A stretch of DNA of 60,006 bases from Fusobacterium sp. IOR10 (lineage in GTDB: Bacteria; Fusobacteriota; Fusobacteriia; Fusobacteriales; Fusobacteriaceae), in assembly GCF_010367435.1 (NCBI RefSeq), contig NZ_WJWY01000012.1, forward strand, positions 1-60,006, read 5' to 3'. The notes below the pieces were generated by a model. That model saw nothing but the letters and a program-made list of their open reading frames with translations, did no database searches and had not been told where the DNA came from. Shown in pieces: positions 24,828 through 32,574 of this stretch. Position 1 is the stretch's first letter; every line of letters starts with the position of its first letter. A program made the translations under genes and the position numbers.

Positions 24828-25691
24828 TTAAACTTTAGATTCCCAGATAAACAAGTCTAAATCATCTAAATCATTTTCTAATTTTTCAATATTCTTAGTT
24901 GATTCAGAAATTGTTTGTTTAGCTAATTCAGCAACTAAAGTTTCAACAATTACAAAAGCAGGCAAATTTCCAAGTGGACTTTGAACAGAATTAGTATCGA
25001 TTACTATATCAGCAAATTTTGCAATTGGATTTAAGGTTGTATTTGTAACTAATATAATTGGTATTTTTCGCTTATGGCAAATTTCAGACAACTTAACTGT
25101 TTTTCTAGTACAAGGCCAAATTGAAAATACGACCAATACTTCATTTTTATCAATTCTTAAGGCTCGGTCGTAAAGATAGCTGTCATCAGTGCTAAGTTGC
25201 TTTACTTTAGGATAAAATCTATTAACAGCAGCCTCCATGTATAAACTTATAGGTCTAGAAGATCTAAGTCCTAGTAGATTTATCCATTTAGATTTAATCA
25301 TCAGTTCTATGGCATTATTTATTTCTTCAATATTCTTAGGAGTTATAAAATTTTCTATTGTATGAATAGTTTCATAGCAAGTAGTAGTTAGAGGGTCTGA
25401 CCCTTCTCCTTTAATAATATGTTTAAAATTTTCTTTTATACTTCCGTAAGAAGACATAGTATTTTTTAGTGAATATTCTAAAAAAGCATTTTTAAAATCA
25501 TTATAAGATTCAAATTTAAGTAATTTCATAAATCTCATTACTGTAGTGGTAGCAACTCCAGCAGCCACGGCAACCTCAGCAGCAGTCATCATTCCAATTT
25601 CTTTGTGATTTAGAACGATATAGTCACATAATAATTTTTGTTTTTTTGGTACAACATCTTTAATTTCCATAATCTTTTCTATTATATCCAT
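24828..25691 (-). CDS. RpiR/MurR-family transcriptional regulator
   Basis: The 287-residue protein has the N-terminal HTH_6 domain (about 1-78), including MTAAEVAVAAGVATTTVMRFMKLLKFESYNDFK, and a C-terminal SIS sugar-phosphate-binding domain (about 120-270) with LGLRSSRPIS, VLVVFSIWPCTRKT and ILVTNTTLNPIA. Family members sense phosphosugars or related metabolites. It faces the DUF6282 gene, and the paired repeats in the neighbouring divergent promoter region are its obvious candidate target (inference). The GGAGG in its leader lies about 35 nt from the annotated ATG, so the start is weakly supported, although an in-frame stop lies just upstream. TTGACT-18-TATAAT precedes the gene. Confidence 0.88.
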   Translation of the reverse strand: MDIIEKIMEIKDVVPKKQKLLCDYIVLNHKEIGMMTAAEVAVAAGVATTTVMRFMKLLKFESYNDFKNAFLEYSLKNTMSSYGSIKENFKHIIKGEGSDPLTTTCYETIHTIENFITPKNIEEINNAIELMIKSKWINLLGLRSSRPISLYMEAAVNRFYPKVKQLSTDDSYLYDRALRIDKNEVLVVFSIWPCTRKTVKLSEICHKRKIPIILVTNTTLNPIAKFADIVIDTNSVQSPLGNLPAFVIVETLVAELAKQTISESTKNIEKLENDLDDLDLFIWESKV

Positions 25692-25825
25692 GGTTATTTA
25701 AACATAAATTAATTATGTTATCCTCCTTTGTTATAAAATATTAAACTAATTAAGTTCATTATAACATTGTAATAATATTTTAGTCAAAAAAACTTAAGAA
25801 TATATTTTTAAATTTTTTCAAACAA

Positions 25826-28800
25826 TTAAACATTATTTTTGTATTGAGTTAATTCCTCAGGAATTTTATTTTCCAGTCTCAAAAAAATTTTATGATTAAA
25901 CTTCGATCTATGTCCATCTTTAGTTGAATGGAGTATTACAGTGGATATTTCATCAACGTGAAGATCTCCTAAATTAAAATAAGAGGTATTACCATAACCT
26001 AGATGCGGAAATTTAGCACAAATAAATAATTTATATCCATTTTTTATTAAAGTTATTTTTTCTTCAGCTTTTTCCTTACTAGAGGATTCTTGAGTCATAT
26101 ATACAATTCTTTTTTTGTTATCAATATAGTTATTATGAAAGGTATCTTTTTTACTGATGTTAATAATACAATAAAATCTTTTTTGAATGTGATCTATTCT
26201 TTCTCCAACAGCATTCATATAACAATCATTTGCATTTTTATTGAAAAGGAATTCTCCTTTATTAACTAACTCAAAGGGTTTCATTTTATAAGACTTCCTT
26301 TTTGATAGCTCACAGAATAAATCAATATGTTCTAGAAAAAGGCTATAGGCATTTTTTCTTTTTAATTCAATTATTATTTCATTTATTAAAGATAATCCTT
26401 TTTCATATTTAAAAATATCTATAAAATTATTTCCCTTTTTAAAGTAATCACTGTTAATAGCAGTTTTTTTCCCGTTTATTTTTTTAGGAATTAAAGTTTC
26501 TATAAGGGTTCTATTAAAAGTAATATTTCCTTTTAATAGAGAGATGTATTCTTTTAACGTTTCTTGATCGTATCCTCTAAAGGTAAATTGAGTAATTAGT
26601 CCAAAAAATTTATCTAAAAATTTATCATCTTTTGAGATATTATATTTTTTAATATAATATTCCATAAAAGGGTCATAAAAATTTTTACACAGCAATTGTA
26701 AAAGATTAAGCTCTTTAAAATTAGGATCCTTATATAGATCAGAAAGTGAAGGAATAATTTTAAATCTGTATAGTTCATTTTTAAATTTTTCTTTTAATTT
26801 TGTTTCCACTTTAAAGTTATTGGATATTGACTTAATAATATTTTCAATAGCTTTTTCTTCTATAATAACATTTATAAATTGAGAAACTGATTGAAAACCT
26901 TCATTAGCTTCTTTAAACAATACTCTTTTGTCAGCTGTTGAATTTCCAGTTAAAACTTCAGCAATGGAATAATTATTATTGGAATTTCCAATAATATCAA
27001 AGACAGTAACATATTTATGTGGATCTTCTGTTTTTCTAAGCCCTCTTCCTAATTGTTGTAAATATATAATAGATGAAGTGGTGTTTCTAATCATAAAAAT
27101 AACATTTATTTCAGGAAGATCAATCCCTTCATTAAATTGATTAACCACACATAAAAGTTTTAAAGGATTAGTATCATCTTTTAAATTTTTTATATAAATT
27201 TCTGTTTCTTCTCTTGAAGAATGTTCGCTGGTAATAGCTTTAGATTTTATTTCTAAATTATTGAAAGTATTAGCTATTTCTTTAGCTTCTGAAATATTAG
27301 AACAAAAAACAATTCCCTTTAATTTCTTACCAAAATATCCTTTTTCAATTAATTGCTTTTTCATAAATTTTCCTAATTCAGAATAATTAAATTTTTCATT
27401 AGTTTCCAATAGCTTGTTTTCAAGGTTTAGTCCATAATAAGTAAAAGGGCAAACCAATTGGTGATTCATAGCATCGAGCAATCTAATTTCATATGGAACT
27501 GTATATTCAAAAATTTCAAATAAAAATTTAGGATCTTTTGTTCTTTCTGGAGTTGCTGTAATTCCAAGGGTAAATTTAGGATTAAAATATTTTATAAGTG
27601 AATGATAGTGAGTATCTTCTCCAATTTTATGAGCTTCATCATAAATAATATAATCAAAGTATTCTTTGGAATATTTTTTATAAAGATGATTATAAGCTGT
27701 TTTATCAGTGGTAAAAATAATATGACTATCTTTAATTTTTTCTATGTTCAAAGAATTTAATTCAAGCAAATTCTTATTTGGAAAAACTTTTTTATAGGTT
27801 TCATAGGCACTTGAAAGGATTAGACGATTATGAACTAAAAATAATACTTTTTTTGCCTTTGTTTGTTTTACATCAAATGCAGAAAGATAAGTTTTACCAG
27901 TACCAGTGGCAGCGATAATAAGGCCTTTATTTGAATATTCTCGATAGCTTTCTAGTTTTGAAAGAGCTTTTTCTTGCATATAATTAGGAGTAATTTTATG
28001 TAAGGAAAAAACTTCAGATATTTTTTTATCTAGACTTTTTTTTTCATAAAACATTTTAGAATATTTCTCTATGAAAGTTTTAGTAATAAACTGTGAACAT
28101 CTATCATTCCAAAGATCATTAAAAATTTTGTGATATTCCTCAACAAGTGCTCCATTATTACTAGTGTTTATTTCCACTACCATTTCATGAGCTAATCCAA
28201 AAGCTCTAGCAGAAATATTAGAACTTCCTATAATAATTTTACTTTCATTGGGTTTTTCACCAAAATAAGCCTTTAAATGAAAACCCTTATTATTTAAAGT
28301 TGGAGAATAAATTTTAGCTTGAAGAGGTAATTCCAAGAGCTTTTTTAAGGATCTAGGATCACTGACCATTCCTTCTGTTGTAACTAATATTCTACTTTTA
28401 CTATCTAATTTTTCTAAATCTTTATAAATAAGTGAAAGTCCTGACCATACTACATAGCTTACTGCTATATCAACTCTTTTTGAAGATTTAAGAAGTTCTA
28501 TAACTTTGTCTTTTATATTTTTAGTATTTGAATTAATTACTAAACATGGATTATAGGTAAATGATTCTATTGATTTATTAAAAAGTGATTTGTTCACAGC
28601 ATTTCTATTAATTAATTCTTCAACAATTGGAATATCAGCTTCAGCCCAGTCTAAGAAAGGAAGTTCTTCTAAATTTAGCCACTTTGAATCTAAATGTTCA
28701 AGTAATTCTATTTTTTGAAAATCAATTTCACATAAATATGAATGCATAATAATTGTAAAGGTTTCATATTCATGTTCTACAGTTTTAAAAAATTCTCCAA

Positions 28801-28987
28801 TTTTTATATTTAAGTTTAATTCTTCAAAAAGTTCTCTAGCTAAGGCTTCTTTTTGTCCTTCTCCACTTTCTATTTTTCCACCTGGAAATTCCCATTTCTT
28901 TCCCAAAGGACCTGAATTTTTTCTTTGAGCACAAAAGTATTTATCTTTATATTTTAATATTGCTGCAACAACTTCTATTTTCTCCAT
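25826..28987 (-). CDS. NUDIX-PLD nuclease-SF2 helicase-DUF3427 fusion protein
   Basis: One 1053-residue protein joins four modules. Residues 1-125 are a MutT/NUDIX domain with the box G37-x5-E43-x7-R51-E52-L-x-E55-E56. Residues about 140-300 are a phospholipase-D-type nuclease domain (HKD family) with His237-x-Lys239 and GSSN at 254-257. Residues about 335-700 are an SF2 helicase with Walker A AATGTGKT (359-366), DEAH (450-453), ITATP and the motif VI region QQLGRGLRK. The remainder (about 700-1053) resembles the DUF3427 tail of COG1061-type helicases, including GYGNTSYFNLGDL. The PLD-helicase-DUF3427 order is known in bacteria; the NUDIX head is the unusual part. It is a single gene with AGGAG before the start. 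A DNA repair or anti-phage role is inference. Confidence 0.85.
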   Translation of the reverse strand: MEKIEVVAAILKYKDKYFCAQRKNSGPLGKKWEFPGGKIESGEGQKEALARELFEELNLNIKIGEFFKTVEHEYETFTIIMHSYLCEIDFQKIELLEHLDSKWLNLEELPFLDWAEADIPIVEELINRNAVNKSLFNKSIESFTYNPCLVINSNTKNIKDKVIELLKSSKRVDIAVSYVVWSGLSLIYKDLEKLDSKSRILVTTEGMVSDPRSLKKLLELPLQAKIYSPTLNNKGFHLKAYFGEKPNESKIIIGSSNISARAFGLAHEMVVEINTSNNGALVEEYHKIFNDLWNDRCSQFITKTFIEKYSKMFYEKKSLDKKISEVFSLHKITPNYMQEKALSKLESYREYSNKGLIIAATGTGKTYLSAFDVKQTKAKKVLFLVHNRLILSSAYETYKKVFPNKNLLELNSLNIEKIKDSHIIFTTDKTAYNHLYKKYSKEYFDYIIYDEAHKIGEDTHYHSLIKYFNPKFTLGITATPERTKDPKFLFEIFEYTVPYEIRLLDAMNHQLVCPFTYYGLNLENKLLETNEKFNYSELGKFMKKQLIEKGYFGKKLKGIVFCSNISEAKEIANTFNNLEIKSKAITSEHSSREETEIYIKNLKDDTNPLKLLCVVNQFNEGIDLPEINVIFMIRNTTSSIIYLQQLGRGLRKTEDPHKYVTVFDIIGNSNNNYSIAEVLTGNSTADKRVLFKEANEGFQSVSQFINVIIEEKAIENIIKSISNNFKVETKLKEKFKNELYRFKIIPSLSDLYKDPNFKELNLLQLLCKNFYDPFMEYYIKKYNISKDDKFLDKFFGLITQFTFRGYDQETLKEYISLLKGNITFNRTLIETLIPKKINGKKTAINSDYFKKGNNFIDIFKYEKGLSLINEIIIELKRKNAYSLFLEHIDLFCELSKRKSYKMKPFELVNKGEFLFNKNANDCYMNAVGERIDHIQKRFYCIINISKKDTFHNNYIDNKKRIVYMTQESSSKEKAEEKITLIKNGYKLFICAKFPHLGYGNTSYFNLGDLHVDEISTVILHSTKDGHRSKFNHKIFLRLENKIPEELTQYKNNV

Positions 28988-29103
28988 AGCATTCTCCTAA
29001 TTTAGTAGTATTTATTTGAATTTATATAATGGTATTATACAACATTTTATAAAGGGATTATATAGTGAATTTCTTATTTATAACTAGTGATAAAATAAAT
29101 TTC

Positions 29104-29140
29104 TTGACAAATAAGCCGACTGGTCATATAATTAGTCATG
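29104..29140 (+). promoter_or_regulatory. Consensus promoter with TetR-type operator and start codon at +1
   Basis: TTGACA (29104-29109) and TATAAT (29127-29132) are fully consensus with a 17-base spacer. The spacer and -10 box hold GACTGGTCATATAATTAGTC, an imperfect palindrome; read on the other strand it contains ACCAGTC, a core seen in operators of several TetR-family repressors. The expected transcription start (about 29139) coincides with the ATG at 29138. Confidence 0.75.
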
Positions 29141-29719
29141 GATAAAAAAAATATGAAAAAAAATATGATAATTGAAAAATCTATTGGGTTAATGTACCTC
29201 AATGGATATAACGGAACAAGTGTAAAAGACATTACAGATGCAGCTGGAATTCCAAAGGGATCTTTTTATAATTATTTTGTAGGAAAAGAACAATATGCCA
29301 TAGATGCTATTGATTTTTATGAAGAAAATATTAATTATTTAGTTGAAAATTTAGAAAATAATAATTTGAAACCTTTGGACAGGATAAAAAATTTTTACAA
29401 AGAAAAAATAAAAATATTAGAAGAAAGAGGAGTTGAATACGGTTGCTTTGTTGGAAATTTATCTGAGGAAGTTGGAAATAATAATGAGAATATATCAAAA
29501 CGTGCAGATGAATTTCACAAAAAAATAGAAAGTGTCATTGTAAAAAATTTAATAATAGCTGAGAAAGAAAATATGTTAAAAAAGAATGTATCTGCTAAAA
29601 TATTAGGTGATTTTATACTAATTAGCTGGCAAGGAGCTTTACTTAGAGCAAAAGTTGCAAAGAATATTTTACCAGTTGAAGAATTCTATGAAGTACTAAC
29701 TAAAGAGCTATTAATCTAA
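29138..29719 (+). CDS. TetR-family transcriptional regulator, probably leaderless
   Basis: The 193-residue repressor has the TetR N-terminal helix-turn-helix (about 10-56), seen as GYNGTSVKDITDAAGIPKGSFYNYF, then a helical ligand domain. It is the first gene of an operon with a flavodoxin-fold oxidoreductase and a HAD hydrolase and most likely represses it. No Shine-Dalgarno sequence precedes any of the first three ATG codons (29138, 29153, 29165), and the promoter places +1 at the first ATG, so a leaderless mRNA is likely. The ligand is unknown; a reactive electrophile or quinone would suit the downstream flavoprotein (inference). Confidence 0.88.
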   Translation: MDKKNMKKNMIIEKSIGLMYLNGYNGTSVKDITDAAGIPKGSFYNYFVGKEQYAIDAIDFYEENINYLVENLENNNLKPLDRIKNFYKEKIKILEERGVEYGCFVGNLSEEVGNNNENISKRADEFHKKIESVIVKNLIIAEKENMLKKNVSAKILGDFILISWQGALLRAKVAKNILPVEEFYEVLTKELLI

Positions 29720-29746
29720 TAGCTAACCATTTAAATGGAGGGGAAA

Positions 29747-30397
29747 ATGATTTTAGGAATATCAGGTAGTCCAAGAAAAGATGGGGTAACTGCTAATGCA
29801 GTGAAAAAGATTTTAGAAGAAAGTGGTATGGAAAGTGAATATATATCTCTTTCTGGGAAAAAAATCAATGGGTGCATAAGTTGTTTAGGATGTGTTGAAA
29901 ATAATAAATGTATTGTAAATGATGATTTTATAGAAATAGCAGAAGCTATGGAAAGAGCAGATATAATAGTTATGGGTATGCCAAATTATTATAATATTAT
30001 GAATGGATTGTCCCATGCAGTATTAGAAAGATGTTATTGCTTTAGACATAGAGAAAAATTTATATTACAAGATAAAGGTTTTGTACTGTTTAGTGTTGAA
30101 TATAATAATACTGTAAATAGTAATGTTTTAAGTGCAGCTAAAGTTTTTGTTGAAAGTAATAAGTGTAATATAATTGATGAATTTACATTAGACGCAGTTT
30201 CTCAATGTTATACATGTAAAGAAGGTCATAATTGCAAGGTAGGAAAAGTTGTGAGAGAGCACGGAGTTGTGGATAAAATAACAGATGAAATTAGACCAAA
30301 AGAATTTTGCAATAATAGAATTTCTATTTCTAGAACAGATGAAGCTATAAAAAAAATAAAAGAATATACTAAAAAATCAAAAAATTTGAAAGGATAA
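29747..30397 (+). CDS. NADPH-dependent FMN reductase / flavodoxin-family oxidoreductase
   Basis: The 216-residue flavodoxin-fold protein has the FMN phosphate loop GISGSPRKDGVT at the N terminus and VMGMPNYYNIMNG further on. Two cysteine clusters, CISCLGCVENNKC and CYTCKEGHNC, resemble those of iron-sulfur flavoproteins and may bind a cluster or metal. The ATG at 29747 is preferred to 29735 because GGAGG overlaps the earlier one. It sits 27 bases after the TetR gene and 4 bases before the HAD gene. Reduction of quinones, nitro compounds or azo compounds is typical of the family; the substrate is not known. Confidence 0.82.
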   Translation: MILGISGSPRKDGVTANAVKKILEESGMESEYISLSGKKINGCISCLGCVENNKCIVNDDFIEIAEAMERADIIVMGMPNYYNIMNGLSHAVLERCYCFRHREKFILQDKGFVLFSVEYNNTVNSNVLSAAKVFVESNKCNIIDEFTLDAVSQCYTCKEGHNCKVGKVVREHGVVDKITDEIRPKEFCNNRISISRTDEAIKKIKEYTKKSKNLKG

Positions 30398-30401
30398 AAT
30401 T

Positions 30402-31067
30402 ATGATAAAAGCTGTATTTTTTGACTTAAATGAAACATTACTTAATATGGATTTATTAGGTAAAAAATTTAATAAATATTTTGATAATGAATATGCTATG
30501 AAATATTGGTTTAGAAAATTATTACATTCTTCTGTAGTTGTGGGAAGTTTAAATAAATACACAAGTTTTTCAGAATTAGCTAGAGTAGAGCTTGAAAATC
30601 TATTTTATGAAAATAGTAAAGAAATAAATGAAAATATAAAAAATGATATTTTAGGAACATTCACTGATCTTAGAGTTTATGAAGACGTAATTGCTTCTTT
30701 GAATGTTTTAAAGGAAAATAAAATTAAGATTATAATTATTTCAAATTCATCTAAAGAGATGATGAATTTACAATTGAAAAATTCAGGGATAATTTCATTA
30801 ATTGATAATTATTACTCTGTTGATATGGTTAAAAAATATAAACCATTTAATTTGATATATAAAGATGTTATTAATAAAGAACAATTACTACTATCAGAAG
30901 TATTTATGATTGCATGTCATGATTGGGATTTATTTGGAGCGAAAGAAATTGGTTTGAAAACAGCTTATATTAAGAGAAAAAAAGAAATATTTAATCCTTA
31001 CTATCCAAAGGCTGATTTAGAAGATAAAGATCTTTATTCATTAGTAAAAAAAATAATTAAATATTAA
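30402..31067 (+). CDS. HAD-superfamily hydrolase, haloacid-dehalogenase-like
   Basis: The 221-residue protein has the HAD motifs in order: motif I FFDLNETLLN (nucleophile Asp), motif II IIISNSS, motif III Lys in MVKKYKPFN and motif IV ACHDWDLFGAKEIG. The N at the third position of motif I, in place of the second Asp of phosphatases, is typical of type II haloacid dehalogenases. It is the last gene of the TetR operon. Detoxification of a halogenated or otherwise reactive compound would suit the context, but this is inference. Confidence 0.82.
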   Translation: MIKAVFFDLNETLLNMDLLGKKFNKYFDNEYAMKYWFRKLLHSSVVVGSLNKYTSFSELARVELENLFYENSKEINENIKNDILGTFTDLRVYEDVIASLNVLKENKIKIIIISNSSKEMMNLQLKNSGIISLIDNYYSVDMVKKYKPFNLIYKDVINKEQLLLSEVFMIACHDWDLFGAKEIGLKTAYIKRKKEIFNPYYPKADLEDKDLYSLVKKIIKY

Positions 31068-31091
31068 CAAATGAAATATATATTAAAAGGA

Positions 31092-31146
31092 AATACACCT
31101 TGAGTATTAGATAAAATTCTGATACTCAAGGTGTATTCTGTTTTTT
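31092..31146. terminator. Terminator after the HAD gene
   Basis: AATACACCTTGAGTAT (31092-31107) and its perfect complement (31122-31137) form a 16-bp stem, followed by TTTTTT. It also lies at the end of the convergent regulator gene. Confidence 0.92.
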
Positions 31147-32344
31147 AAAATGTTAATATATATTTTTTTTGTGGTCTTCCTCTTGGAATTTTTTTAATAA
31201 TATGTTGAGCAAGATTATTACTTTCTAATTTTAAAAGTATTCTTGCAGCTGTTCTTTCAGTTGTGCTTAAATAATTGGCTAATTCTTTTATTGACATGGC
31301 TTTATTTGCTTTAAAAACTTCAATTAAACCAAGAGCCCTTTTACCTGTAATATTAATTTCTTTTAACTTGTCAAAAATTAACAGGTTATCCTCTTCATCT
31401 GCAATAAGAGTTTTTAAAGTTGTAATCTTATTTTCTTCCATTAAACAAAGAACAGTTCCATCAGATTCTACATTTTTTTGATAGGATTTTTCAGCATAAA
31501 TTCTTGCTAAATTTATGCTAGCTCCTCCACCAAAACCAATGTTAACATTAAAAGAAGCTAACTTCTTTAAAAGTTTTTCTATGTGGTAACTATAAAAATC
31601 TTTTTTTAAAGTGAGTATTTCAAATTCTTTTTTCTTAGGTTCACTAATAATTCCATTGAAATTATTAGCTAGTATTTTTCTAACCTCTGTAATATTTTTT
31701 TTAACTAAGAGCTTAATTAATATTATTTCTTTCTTTACTGAATTTTTTGCCTTTAAATCAATTATAGCTGAATCTACAACTTTTCTAATGGTATTTTTAG
31801 AAGGAAATAAAAATATATAAGGCATATCTATTTTTTCTAAAAATTTAAGCATATTACTTATTCTAGTTATAACTAAATTTACTTTTTTTCCATTTTTAAA
31901 TTTAATGTAATTTTGTTTAAGAGTATTATACAGCTCCACGCTACTATAGTCCAATGGACAAAAGATAGGTTCATCTTTATCTTTGAAAGTATCTTCTAAC
32001 CAATATTCTTTTTCAGAAGAAGATATAAAGTCAATATATACTTTTGAAAAATCAATTGTAGAATTGTTTCTTAAAACATCAAACAAACATTTGTACAGTT
32101 CATATTTGTCTATTTCTATATAATATACAGGAGTTATTACTTTAGCATTGGTAGTTATAATTTCATATCCTATGGGGCCACTTGTTATAACAGCATCATA
32201 TTTGTGAGCAACCTCTATATAAATATCCTTTAATTGTAGCAAGTCATCATAAATTAGATATTCTATTTTTTCTTCAACCCCAATTAAAGCCTCTTTTACA
32301 TAATTTTTTGAGTTTTCAGGAGTTAATATGAGTAACTTTAGCAT
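31145..32344 (-). CDS. Uncharacterised transcriptional regulator with C-terminal winged helix
   Basis: The 399-residue protein is not a family I can name. The N-terminal 150 residues contain a Rossmann-like sensing region (YDAVITSGPIGYEI) resembling PrpR-type sensory domains. The middle (about 255-300) has FNVNIGFGGGASINLARIYAEKSYQK, like the degenerate GGDEF-type linker of CdaR/PucR activators. The C-terminal 60 residues are a winged helix (SIKELANYLSTTERTAARILLKLE) with a basic tail. It is divergent from abgT and two M20 hydrolases and probably controls them. Its promoter TGGACT-17-TATAAT is at 32388-32416. Confidence 0.6.
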   Translation of the reverse strand: MLKLLILTPENSKNYVKEALIGVEEKIEYLIYDDLLQLKDIYIEVAHKYDAVITSGPIGYEIITTNAKVITPVYYIEIDKYELYKCLFDVLRNNSTIDFSKVYIDFISSSEKEYWLEDTFKDKDEPIFCPLDYSSVELYNTLKQNYIKFKNGKKVNLVITRISNMLKFLEKIDMPYIFLFPSKNTIRKVVDSAIIDLKAKNSVKKEIILIKLLVKKNITEVRKILANNFNGIISEPKKKEFEILTLKKDFYSYHIEKLLKKLASFNVNIGFGGGASINLARIYAEKSYQKNVESDGTVLCLMEENKITTLKTLIADEEDNLLIFDKLKEINITGKRALGLIEVFKANKAMSIKELANYLSTTERTAARILLKLESNNLAQHIIKKIPRGRPQKKYILTF

Positions 32345-32476
32345 TCTATACCTCCTAGGTATTTTTTAAAAAATATAGTTTTATTAAATTATATACTAAA
32401 AAATGAAAATAGTCCACTATGTTAGCTTAAATTACTAGTATAAATTTAAAAAATTGAGAAATAAAAAATAAAAGTG

Positions 32477-32546
32477 TTGACAAACAAGGGCCGGTACTAT
32501 ATAATCGTAGAAACATATTTAGCATGTCTTAAAAAATGTCTTAAAA
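32477..32546 (+). promoter_or_regulatory. Promoter and tandem repeats before the abgT operon
   Basis: TTGACA (32477-32482) and TATAAT (32500-32505) are consensus with a 17-base spacer. The spacer holds an unusually GC-rich AAGGGCCGGTAC. Downstream in the leader, ATGTCTTAAAA occurs twice in tandem (32524-32534 and 32536-32546), one helical turn apart, as expected for a regulator site. Confidence 0.75.
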
Positions 32547-32574
32547 GATTGAAAATAATAGGGAGGTTAGAATT

